From IMG/VR virus record IMGVR_UViG_3300021962_000677, positions 1-23,285 of that record: a stretch of 23,285 nt of DNA. The stretch is one strand, 5' to 3'. The DNA is from a virus. Position numbers and translations under genes: made by a program. Positions 14,273 to 20,229 of this stretch are shown in pieces. The notes under the pieces were generated by a model. That model ran no database searches. It had not been told where the DNA came from and saw nothing but the letters and a program-made list of their open reading frames with translations. Position 1 is the stretch's first letter; each line of letters opens with the position of its first letter.

Positions 14273-15513
14273 CTTTATCCGTAGGTGATACTGTGACTAT
14301 TAATGGTCAGAATATCAAACTTCAAGCCAACAAGATTCAGTTTTTACAAGAACTATCTGAGGCATATCCAGACCAAACGGTCTTTTCAAAGGAAGAACTA
14401 GATAATTTTGGTTCTACTCCTTATTGGGTTTACTCTAAAAAATATCCTTTTAGAGCAAACGATGATGCAACCATTTTTGATTTAACACCACTCATGTCTA
14501 GTGGTTATAAATCAGTGCCAGTTCCAAAGGCAAAAATGTCTGTTGTAATTCCTGCAAAAAAACCCTCGAATATGCCAGTCGCTGCTCAGACTCAGACACT
14601 TAATGTCTTAGAAGACAATGTTAAAATTGTTCCAGAAAAGATGTCTAACTATGTTCCGTTTGGTCACTTCAAAGATGTGGAGAATATCATCAGTTCTAAG
14701 ATATTCTTTCCAGTTTTTGTGACTGGTCTTTCAGGTAACGGTAAGACACTTATGATCGAACAAGTGTGTGCTAAGTTGAAGAGAGAACTCTATAGAGTTA
14801 ACATCACTATTGAGACAGATGAAGACGATCTAATGGGTGGTCATACTCTAGTCAATGGCAACATTGAGTTCAGAGAAGGACCTGTTCTCAAAGCAATGAG
14901 AAAAGGCGCTGTTCTTCTCTTAGATGAGGTTGATCTTGGTTCAAACAAATTGATGTGTTTACAATCTGTCTTAGAAGGCAAAGGTTACTTGATCAAAAAA
15001 ACTGGTGAGTGGGTAACACCTGCTGAAGGTTTCACAGTTCTTGCTACTGCAAACACCAAAGGTCAAGGTTCAGAAGACGGTAAGTTTATCGGTACTCAGA
15101 TTATGAATGAGGCGATGCTTGAGAGATTTGCAATCACTATGCAACAAGAATATCCACCAGTAAACATTGAGAGAAAAATTCTCTCTAAAGAAATGGAGTT
15201 GACTGGCGATGTTGATGTAGAATTCGTTGAGAAACTTGTTGATTGGGCAGATATCATTAGAAAGACTTACTACGAAGGCGCTATTGATGATGTTATCACA
15301 ACAAGAAGACTTGTTCACATTGTCAATGCATTCAGAATGTTTGGTGACAAACTCAAGTCTATTCAAATGTGTATCTCAAGGTTTGACGAAGAAACCAGAA
15401 ATGCAGTTCTAGACCTCTATTCTAAAATAGATTCTGGAGTTGATCTAAATGCAGAAAACCCTGTTGACGAAAACTCTGATTCAGACTATAATGATCAAGA
15501 TGAGTATATTTAA
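14269..15513 (+). CDS. CobS-like MoxR-family AAA ATPase
   Basis: A 414-aa protein with a strong Shine-Dalgarno (AAAGGAGG). After an N-terminal region of about 120 residues ending in a Pro/Lys linker, the AAA core has Walker A GLSGNGKT (153-160), the CobS/MoxR feature DEDDLMGGHTLVNG with FREGP (184-205), Walker B LLLDEVD (216-222), and a sensor Asn in ATANTKGQG (N262). It is the ATPase partner of the VWA/HExxH protein at 11596. In bacteria such pairs insert cofactors or remodel protein complexes. The C-terminus is acidic (DENSDSDYNDQDE). It has its own copy of the TTGACA promoter, so the two partners may be expressed at matched times. A 61-aa frame inside it at 15227 is rejected as a shadow. 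Confidence 0.9.
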   Translation: MTLSVGDTVTINGQNIKLQANKIQFLQELSEAYPDQTVFSKEELDNFGSTPYWVYSKKYPFRANDDATIFDLTPLMSSGYKSVPVPKAKMSVVIPAKKPSNMPVAAQTQTLNVLEDNVKIVPEKMSNYVPFGHFKDVENIISSKIFFPVFVTGLSGNGKTLMIEQVCAKLKRELYRVNITIETDEDDLMGGHTLVNGNIEFREGPVLKAMRKGAVLLLDEVDLGSNKLMCLQSVLEGKGYLIKKTGEWVTPAEGFTVLATANTKGQGSEDGKFIGTQIMNEAMLERFAITMQQEYPPVNIERKILSKEMELTGDVDVEFVEKLVDWADIIRKTYYEGAIDDVITTRRLVHIVNAFRMFGDKLKSIQMCISRFDEETRNAVLDLYSKIDSGVDLNAENPVDENSDSDYNDQDEYI

Positions 15514-15793
15514 GAAAAAAATCGACTACAAATATAATGAGGACAATCTTTTGAAAGAATTGTCCTCTTATATTGATCGAACTTATGATCAACATTACTC
15601 ATTAAACAAATACCAGTCCACTGAATTTATTATTGACAGTGGTCATGGAGAAGGATTTTGTATCGGAAACATAATGAAATATGCACAACGATACGGAAAG
15701 AAAGGCGGCAAGAATAGGGCAGACTTATTAAAAGTTTTGCACTATGCTTTGTTTATGTTACATGTTCATGATAAACAGGAGGCTGAAAAGTGA
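15500..15793 (+). CDS. DUF3310-type (SaV-like) small protein
   Basis: A 97-aa protein starting at the ATG at 15500, overlapping the AAA gene by 14 bases; the frame opens earlier at 15449, but that would cover the AAA C-terminus. The pattern YQSTEFIIDSG, FCIGNIMKYAQRYGKKGG and RADLLKVLHYALF fits DUF3310 (GN-hydrophobic-KY-x-x-R...K...DL-x-K...Y), a family found in phages and suggested to bind nucleotides. It ends at the gp45 start (TGATG) and supplies GGAGG for it, so it is coupled to clamp synthesis. Confidence 0.75.
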   Translation: MSIFKKKIDYKYNEDNLLKELSSYIDRTYDQHYSLNKYQSTEFIIDSGHGEGFCIGNIMKYAQRYGKKGGKNRADLLKVLHYALFMLHVHDKQEAEK

Positions 15794-16458
15794 TGAAAAT
15801 TAGTAACGATACTAGAAATATCCTAAAGAACTTTTCCACTATTAATAGTGGAATCAAAGTGAAAGAGGGTAATAAGTTAGAGACAATCTCTAACATGAAA
15901 AATATACTTGCAGTTGCAACTGTAAGTGAAGACTTCCCAAAGGAGTTTTCAATTTATAACCTACCAGAATTTTTGGGTGCGACATCTTTGATGGAAGATC
16001 CAGATTTTCAATTTGGTGATGCAAGTCTGACTATTGCAGATAACAGTTCTGCTATGTCTTACTTCTATGCAAGTGATGGAATGGTAACTTCACCTGAAAA
16101 GATGGTGACAATGCCAGACTCAGAGGTCAAAATTGATATCTCATCACAGCTGCTATCTGATCTAAATAAAGCAGCTAGTGTTCTAAGCGTAAATGATCTA
16201 GTCTTAGAAAGTGATGGTACTAAAATGACACTCACTGTAAAAGATAAGAAGAATGCTACATCTAATACATTCTCTAGGATTGTAGGTGAAGGAAATGGTG
16301 TGAAATTCACATTCAATTTCAAAATTGAAAATCTAAAAATCTTAGATGGTAACTATGAAGTATTTGTTTCTTCAAAAGGAATCTCAAACTTCAAAAACAA
16401 AGATGTAGATTTAGAGTATTTTATTGCACTGGAACCAGATTCAAAATACAATGTGTAA
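15793..16458 (+). CDS. 45: Sliding clamp gp45
   Basis: A 221-aa protein (T4 gp45 is 228 aa). The frame opens with a GTG at 15790; the ATG at 15793, overlapping the preceding stop and with GGAGG ten bases upstream, is chosen. The N-terminus (ISNDTRNILKNFSTINSGI) is nearly that of T4 gp45 (ISKDTTALLKNFATINSGI, as recalled), and the C-terminal FIALEPDSKYN matches too. The trimeric ring tethers polymerase to DNA and, with gp55 and gp33, activates late promoters. It is the first of the gp45-gp44-gp62-regA order conserved in T4-like phages. Confidence 0.95.
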   Translation: MKISNDTRNILKNFSTINSGIKVKEGNKLETISNMKNILAVATVSEDFPKEFSIYNLPEFLGATSLMEDPDFQFGDASLTIADNSSAMSYFYASDGMVTSPEKMVTMPDSEVKIDISSQLLSDLNKAASVLSVNDLVLESDGTKMTLTVKDKKNATSNTFSRIVGEGNGVKFTFNFKIENLKILDGNYEVFVSSKGISNFKNKDVDLEYFIALEPDSKYNV

Positions 16459-16468
16459 CATATATATT
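16440..16468 (+). promoter_or_regulatory. Possible promoter for the gp44 leader
   Basis: TTCAAA (16440-16445), 17-base spacer and TATATT (16463-16468) would give an RNA starting near 16475, just past the gp45 stop. It would account for the unusually long leader before gp44. It is weak evidence in such AT-rich DNA. Confidence 0.3.
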
Positions 16469-16569
16469 AGTGTGAGTAAAGTTCCAGTCTCTGCTCTACT
16501 CTCGGGAGTGACTCAATCTCATCATCTTAGGGTGTGTCACACTCAGAACTCGGTGGGGAGTTCTGTCTT
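16459..16569 (+). promoter_or_regulatory. Structured leader of gp44 with sequestered ribosome binding site
   Basis: These 111 bases are richer in G and C than their surroundings and contain no gene. A hairpin ACTC-TCGG-GAGT lies at 16498-16509. A perfect 8-bp hairpin CAGAACTC(16544-16551)-GGTGGG-GAGTTCTG(16558-16565) holds the only Shine-Dalgarno (GGGGAG, 16555-16560) nine bases before the ATG. GTGTGTCACAC at 16532-16542 offers an alternative fold. This is a likely translational operator; RegA, encoded downstream, is the obvious candidate regulator because T4 RegA represses gp44 and gp45. Confidence 0.55.
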
Positions 16570-17517
16570 ATGAAAAACGAATTTTTATTCGTAGAAAAGT
16601 ATCGTCCTCAAACAATTGAGGACACGATACTTCCTAAACCAATCAAAGAGACTTTCAAAGAATTTGTAAAACAGGGTGAGATACCTAACTTACTATTATG
16701 TGGTTCTGCAGGTGTCGGTAAAACAACAATCGCAAAGGCACTTTGTAATGAGTTAGGTGCAGACTTCATTGTGATCAATGGTTCAGATGAAGGCAGACTC
16801 ATAGACACACTCAGAACAAAGATCAAAAACTTTGCATCAACTGTTTCTCTTAGTGGCGGTCCGAAAGTAGTTATACTTGACGAAGCAGATTACATATCTG
16901 CTGACTCAGTACAACCTGCACTCAGAGGATTTATCGAAGAGTTTAGTTCTAACTGTAGATTTATCTTCACTTGTAATTACAAGAATAGAATTATTGAACC
17001 TCTACATTCACGAACAACTGTTGTCGATTTCTCATTAACACCAAAAGACAAACAACTACTTGCAGGACAGTTTCTTACAAGACTCATATATATCTGTAAA
17101 GAAGAGAACATCAAGTACGATCATAAAGTTCTTGCTGAACTTATACTCAAGTTTTTTCCAGATTTTCGTAGATGTTTAAATGAAGTTCAAAGATATGGTG
17201 CAAGTGGTGTAATTGATAGTGGTTTATTATCTACACTAACAGAAGAAAAACTAACACCACTTATCGATATGATAAAAGATAAAAACTGGTCAGGCATGAG
17301 AAAGTGGGTTGCACAAAACTCAGACAATGATTTCAATACACTTTATCGTAAAGTGTTTGATGCACTTGAAAGTAGATTAGAACCTAGTTCTATACCTGCT
17401 TCCGTTTTACTGATCGCAGACTATCAACACAAGGCTGCATTTGCAATGGATTCTGAAATAAACTTTGTTGCTTGTTTGACAGAGATTATGTCAGAATGTA
17501 AATTTAAAGGAGACTGA
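16570..17517 (+). CDS. 44: Clamp loader large subunit gp44
   Basis: A 315-aa AAA+ ATPase (T4 gp44 is 319 aa). The frame opens at 16534, but the earlier start would lie inside the leader hairpin; the ATG at 16570 gives the family N-terminus (FVEKYRPQTIEDTILP). It has Walker A GSAGVGKT (45-52), Walker B LDEAD (103-107) and an arginine-finger box with SRT (147-149) in place of the usual SRC. Four gp44 and one gp62 form the loader that places gp45 on primer ends. It ends two bases before the next ATG. Confidence 0.95.
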   Translation: MKNEFLFVEKYRPQTIEDTILPKPIKETFKEFVKQGEIPNLLLCGSAGVGKTTIAKALCNELGADFIVINGSDEGRLIDTLRTKIKNFASTVSLSGGPKVVILDEADYISADSVQPALRGFIEEFSSNCRFIFTCNYKNRIIEPLHSRTTVVDFSLTPKDKQLLAGQFLTRLIYICKEENIKYDHKVLAELILKFFPDFRRCLNEVQRYGASGVIDSGLLSTLTEEKLTPLIDMIKDKNWSGMRKWVAQNSDNDFNTLYRKVFDALESRLEPSSIPASVLLIADYQHKAAFAMDSEINFVACLTEIMSECKFKGD

Positions 17518-17518
17518 T

Positions 17519-17818
17519 ATGGGACAATATGATGATAAAGTGGAGAGACAGAGACTTCTCTTACAAGCAGAGAAGTGGGCAAAAGAAGTTGATGGCATTC
17601 ATGCACATTCTCTTAGTAGCATGTGGTACGACACAAGACCACAAGACACAGAAGATGGTAAAAGTGTTATTGATGTTCAATACAATAGTGGTCTTATCAA
17701 AAGAACTTGTAATGATGGTGCAGTCGTTTACTTTGGGGAAGAACTCAAAGGTGACGAACTTGTGTCAGAGTATGTCAGAAGAAAGGCACCAACAAGAACA
17801 CAACAAATTCTTAGTTAA
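17519..17818 (+). CDS. Unknown small protein between gp44 and gp62 (99 aa)
   Basis: A 99-aa soluble protein with AAAGGAG before its ATG; its stop overlaps the gp62 start as TAATG. It begins MGQYDDKVERQRLLLQAEKW and ends in a basic segment (RRKAPTRTQQ). A 98-aa frame in another register over the same bases lacks a ribosome site and the neat junctions, so this frame is preferred. In T4 gp44 and gp62 are adjacent, so this is an added gene inside a tightly coupled operon. No family is recognised. The position suggests a role connected with the clamp loader, which is inference. Confidence 0.75.
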   Translation: MGQYDDKVERQRLLLQAEKWAKEVDGIHAHSLSSMWYDTRPQDTEDGKSVIDVQYNSGLIKRTCNDGAVVYFGEELKGDELVSEYVRRKAPTRTQQILS

Positions 17819-18207
17819 TGTCTAAAAGAAATCCCTTTGACTTTGTAAAGTCAGTTTCTTATGACAAAAAAGATATCATGGTTGATGATATCGAAGAAAA
17901 ATCATATCAACCATTTTTAACAAACAAAGCATTATCTTACCACCAAGATTCGATCTTTTTCGCAAATGAAATGAATGTTAGGCATGGTCTGGACAATCGT
18001 CTTCAATACTCTTTTTATCTAAATACCCTTAGAAAAAGGCAAAGATTTTCTACATGGAATAAACCATATATTAGTAAAAAACTTGATGCCATACGAGAGT
18101 ATTATCAGATAAGCACCAGAGAAGCTAAAGATTATGAAAATTTATTATCTGATAAACAGTATCGTGAATTGAAAAAAAGAATGAATACTGGTGGAAGTAA
18201 TGAATGA
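17818..18207 (+). CDS. 62: Clamp loader small subunit gp62
   Basis: A 129-aa protein. NPFDFVKSVS at the N-terminus, KSYQPFLTNKALSYHQDS and FFANEMNVRHGLDNRLQYSFY match the short gp62 of marine T4-like phages. T4 gp62 itself is longer (187 aa), so this is a trimmed version, as usual outside close T4 relatives. It bridges the open gp44 ring. It starts at the preceding stop and overlaps the regA start by 8 bases. It is in the expected place between gp44 and regA. Confidence 0.85.
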   Translation: MSKRNPFDFVKSVSYDKKDIMVDDIEEKSYQPFLTNKALSYHQDSIFFANEMNVRHGLDNRLQYSFYLNTLRKRQRFSTWNKPYISKKLDAIREYYQISTREAKDYENLLSDKQYRELKKRMNTGGSNE

Positions 18208-18610
18208 AATAGAATCACAAGTCGCAGATTTAGTAGAAATCACCTTTGAAAAGGAAGATGATTTTCTAAAGATCAGAGAAACCCTATCCAGAATAGGCGT
18301 CGCTTCAAGAAAAGAACAAGAATTATATCAATCGTGTCACATATTGCACAAGCGTGGAAAATACTACATTGTGCATTTCAAAGAACTCTTTAAGTTGGAT
18401 GGTAAACCCACCAACATTGATGAAAACGATATTGCAAGAAGAAATACGATAGTATCCCTTTTAGAGCAATGGAGTTTAGTTAAAGTGGTAGACTCTTCTA
18501 AGATAGTGGAACCAAAAGCACCATTATCTCAGATTAAAATTATACCACATAAAGAGAAGAATCAATGGAATTTAATCACTAAATACTCCATTGGTACAAA
18601 TAAACCATAA
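18200..18610 (+). CDS. regA: Translational repressor RegA
   Basis: A 136-aa protein (T4 RegA is 122 aa). The frame opens with GTG at 18191; the ATG at 18200 has GGTGGAAG upstream. After about 16 extra residues the family sequence begins: ITFEKEDDFLKIRETLSRIG, then LYQSCHILHKRGKYYIVHFKE, nearly identical to T4 in that block, with WNLITKYSIG at the end. RegA binds ribosome-binding regions of phage early mRNAs, including those for gp44 and gp45, and blocks their translation. The structured leader at 16459-16569 is a plausible target. In T4 the DNA polymerase gene gp43 follows; here it does not. Confidence 0.95.
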   Translation: MNEIESQVADLVEITFEKEDDFLKIRETLSRIGVASRKEQELYQSCHILHKRGKYYIVHFKELFKLDGKPTNIDENDIARRNTIVSLLEQWSLVKVVDSSKIVEPKAPLSQIKIIPHKEKNQWNLITKYSIGTNKP

Positions 18611-18622
18611 TTACTTGGTTTT
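18602..18622 (+). terminator. Possible weak terminator after regA
   Basis: AAACCA(18602-18607)/TGGTTT(18616-18621) forms a 6-bp stem overlapping the regA stop, followed by a single extra T and an A-rich Shine-Dalgarno. Short stem and short T-run, so only partial termination or RNA processing is likely. Confidence 0.3.
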
Positions 18623-18639
18623 AAAAAAGGAGGAAAATT

Positions 18640-18846
18640 ATGTTTCAAGGCATAATCGACTTCGTTATGGGAATCTGGAATTTATTAATGATAGTTCCAG
18701 TTGTTATATCAATTTGTAGTGTTATTGTCGCTATGACACCAACACCACATGATGATAAACTATGGGCTAAAGTCTATAAGTGGTTGGAAGTTTTAGCACT
18801 TGCAATCGGTAAAGCGAAAGACAAGAACCCATTGTTAGATAAATAA
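18640..18846 (+). CDS. Small membrane protein, holin-like in layout (68 aa)
   Basis: A 68-aa protein with a strong Shine-Dalgarno (AAGGAGG). Residues 5-33 are hydrophobic (a helix IIDFVMGIWNLLMIVPVVIS continuing to VIVAM), then TPTPHDDKLWAKVYKWLEVLALAIGKAKDK, an amphipathic helix with a basic end. Small proteins with a hydrophobic segment followed by this 'TPTP-DD' step recur in phages beside lysis or structural genes, but I cannot name the family. A holin or membrane-scaffold role is inference. It has no late box immediately upstream and may be read through from regA. Confidence 0.75.
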   Translation: MFQGIIDFVMGIWNLLMIVPVVISICSVIVAMTPTPHDDKLWAKVYKWLEVLALAIGKAKDKNPLLDK

Positions 18847-18869
18847 CTTATAAAAGTTAGGAGTAAAAT

Positions 18870-19118
18870 ATGGACTTTGTAATATTTGTTGTTATTGTTG
18901 CTGTGATCGCCTTCTTTGTTTGGAAAAAGGACAAAGAACCAAAGAGTTCTATTACTGTATCAGTCGATAGAAATAATAACTCAGTAGTTTCAAAGACTGA
19001 ACTTAAGAAATTAACTAAAGTTCAGTTACTAGAAATGGCGGATAAACAGAACCTGAATGTTAAAAGATCAGGTTCTAAAGCAGAGGTGATTAACGAAATC
19101 CATTCTCAGCTTAAGTAA
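18870..19118 (+). CDS. Membrane-anchored SAP/Rho-N (helix-extended-helix) protein (82 aa)
   Basis: An 82-aa protein with TAGGAG before the ATG. Residues 2-18 form a hydrophobic anchor (DFVIFVVIVAVIAFFVW) followed by basic residues (KKDKEPK), so the C-terminus faces the cytoplasm. Residues 46-80 (LKKLTKVQLLEMADKQNLNV...SKAEVINEI) match the helix-extended-helix pattern of SAP and Rho N-terminal domains, which bind nucleic acid. This combination would tether DNA or RNA to the inner membrane. It lies just before the terminator at 19138. Confidence 0.7.
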   Translation: MDFVIFVVIVAVIAFFVWKKDKEPKSSITVSVDRNNNSVVSKTELKKLTKVQLLEMADKQNLNVKRSGSKAEVINEIHSQLK

Positions 19119-19137
19119 CTAACAACTAACTTGACCT

Positions 19138-19165
19138 AAAAGGGGACTTTATGTCCCCTTTTTTT
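19138..19165 (+). terminator. Rho-independent terminator
   Basis: AAAAGGGGAC(19138-19147)-TTTAT-GTCCCCTTTT(19153-19162), a 10-bp perfect stem, with the T-run continuing to 19165. It separates the regA-side genes from the late holin/curli unit and runs directly into a TATAAATA late promoter. Confidence 0.92.
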
Positions 19166-19172
19166 ATAAATA
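19165..19172 (+). promoter_or_regulatory. T4-type late promoter (TATAAATA) of the holin/curli unit
   Basis: A perfect TATAAATA abuts the terminator T-run. Predicted +1 is 19178, two bases before the ATG at 19180, so the transcript would be essentially leaderless. No terminator is evident between here and the window end, so it can drive every gene from 19180 onward. Confidence 0.85.
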
Positions 19173-19179
19173 GTAGTGT

Positions 19180-19476
19180 ATGGAATTTGTATTTGAATTG
19201 ATAACTGAATTGGGGTTTCCAATTGCAATAGCGATGGTCATGGGTTTCTTCATATTCACTATCATTAAACAAATCTTACAAGGTATAGTTGACAACATTC
19301 AGACGCTTACCATGTTCTGTAAGTCATTAGAAAATCGTGCAAGAACTATGTCAAACGAAATGATAAAGATTGACATGTTGGTATCATCTGCATTGGAGTT
19401 GAGACCTGATATCGAAAGAGTTGCTCGAGCAGAGAACTTTATCGAAGACGGTAAACTAGATGTGAGAAGAGATTAA
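19180..19476 (+). CDS. YvrJ/holin-like membrane protein, copy 1 (98 aa)
   Basis: A 98-aa protein with one N-terminal transmembrane helix carrying GFPIAIAMVMGFFIF (residues 12-26), followed by a long helical, coiled-coil-like tail (IVDNIQTLTMFCKSLENRA...). The 'GFPI-x-x-A' box resembles the YvrJ family of small phage/Bacillus membrane proteins, and a holin or holin-partner role is the usual guess. It is the first gene behind the late promoter at 19165. Its stop overlaps the second copy (TAATG). Confidence 0.7.
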   Translation: MEFVFELITELGFPIAIAMVMGFFIFTIIKQILQGIVDNIQTLTMFCKSLENRARTMSNEMIKIDMLVSSALELRPDIERVARAENFIEDGKLDVRRD

Positions 19477-19760
19477 TGGAAGAATTAGATATTGTATCTC
19501 TGGTCTCACAATATGGATTTCCAATTGTTATGGCAGTTGGTCTAGGATACTTTATATACTATGTGTGGTGGTTCATTGGTGAACACATAGAGCCCGAAAT
19601 TGAAAAGATGCATTTTGCATTGATAAGAGTTATAGATCAAACAAGAATGTTAGACCAAGACCTTATCAGACTACAACAAAAAGTAAATGTAGTCCTTGAA
19701 TATAGAGAAAATCAAAAAAAGATGGGCGGTAAAAAAACCAATGAAAAACTTCAAACTTAG
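19476..19760 (+). CDS. YvrJ/holin-like membrane protein, copy 2 (94 aa)
   Basis: A 94-aa protein with the same plan as its upstream neighbour: an N-terminal box YGFPIVMAVGLGYFIYYVWW, then a helical tail (MLDQDLIRLQQKVNVVLEYREN). The shared GFPI box, size and coupled position make it a diverged tandem paralogue. The basic C-terminus (KKMGGKKTNEK) would be cytoplasmic. Its 3' end overlaps csgF by 20 bases, linking the holin-like pair to the curli genes. Confidence 0.7.
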   Translation: MEELDIVSLVSQYGFPIVMAVGLGYFIYYVWWFIGEHIEPEIEKMHFALIRVIDQTRMLDQDLIRLQQKVNVVLEYRENQKKMGGKKTNEKLQT

Positions 19761-20229
19761 TATATTATTATTAGTCGGAACATTACAAGCATCTCCCTTA
19801 GTACACGATTTCAAAAATCCATCCTTTAGTGGAATTGGAACAGGTGCTCACTATCTAACCATTGAGAACCAAGAGTTCTCTCGCAAGAAACAAATTGAAG
19901 ATGCTCTTGAGTCTGCAAGAAAGGCTGCTGAAAGAGAAGAAGAAAATACAACTCTTGCAAAATTTATTCGTAACTTAGAAAGTAGAATCTATGCTCAGTT
20001 TGCAAAACAACTTGTCGAGTCAATGTTTGCAAATGACAACCCAGCAGGATTTGGTTCGTTTGTTTTAGAAGGCAATACAGTTACATGGGAAGTTGTAACA
20101 AGTGAAGATGGTTCAGAATGGATCAAACTTACTGTAGTTGCAGAAGACGGAACATCTACTGAAATAACAATACCTGTTGGTACAGGTAACTTCTCACAAG
20201 ATCCTGATTTGGGTGGCGATGGTGGTTAG
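19741..20229 (+). CDS. csgF: CsgF-like curli assembly factor
   Basis: A 162-aa secreted protein (E. coli CsgF is 138 aa). The frame opens at 19696; the ATG at 19741 gives a good signal peptide (KNFKLSILLLVGTLQAS) with cleavage near residue 18. The mature N-terminus has VHDFKNPSFSG (21-31), matching CsgF's conserved FQFRNPNFGG, the segment that inserts into the CsgG pore. A helical region and a C-terminal beta region (VTWEVVTSEDG...STEITIPVG) follow, as in CsgF. In curli, CsgF couples CsgG to nucleation of fibres outside the cell. It ends inside csgG, giving coupled translation. Confidence 0.85.
   Translation: MKNFKLSILLLVGTLQASPLVHDFKNPSFSGIGTGAHYLTIENQEFSRKKQIEDALESARKAAEREEENTTLAKFIRNLESRIYAQFAKQLVESMFANDNPAGFGSFVLEGNTVTWEVVTSEDGSEWIKLTVVAEDGTSTEITIPVGTGNFSQDPDLGGDGG

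Noticed and set aside
15227-15412. 61-aa ORF inside the AAA ATPase gene
   Set aside because: It is in an alternative frame of a clear AAA domain, with no recognisable protein features.
11596-15513. Cobalamin biosynthesis (cobaltochelatase CobS/CobT)
   Set aside because: The names fit by similarity only; there is no CobN or other cobalamin gene, and the HExxH domain points elsewhere.
17529-17825. 98-aa + strand ORF overlapping the gene at 17519
   Set aside because: It lacks a ribosome binding site and neat junctions; the 17519 frame has AAAGGAG, starts 2 bases after gp44 and ends in TAATG with gp62.
690-19300. Other TTGACA hexamers (for example near 691, 8096, 13370, 17477 and 19290)
   Set aside because: They are inside coding regions without the spacer pattern, -10 box or phased ATG of the three-copy module.
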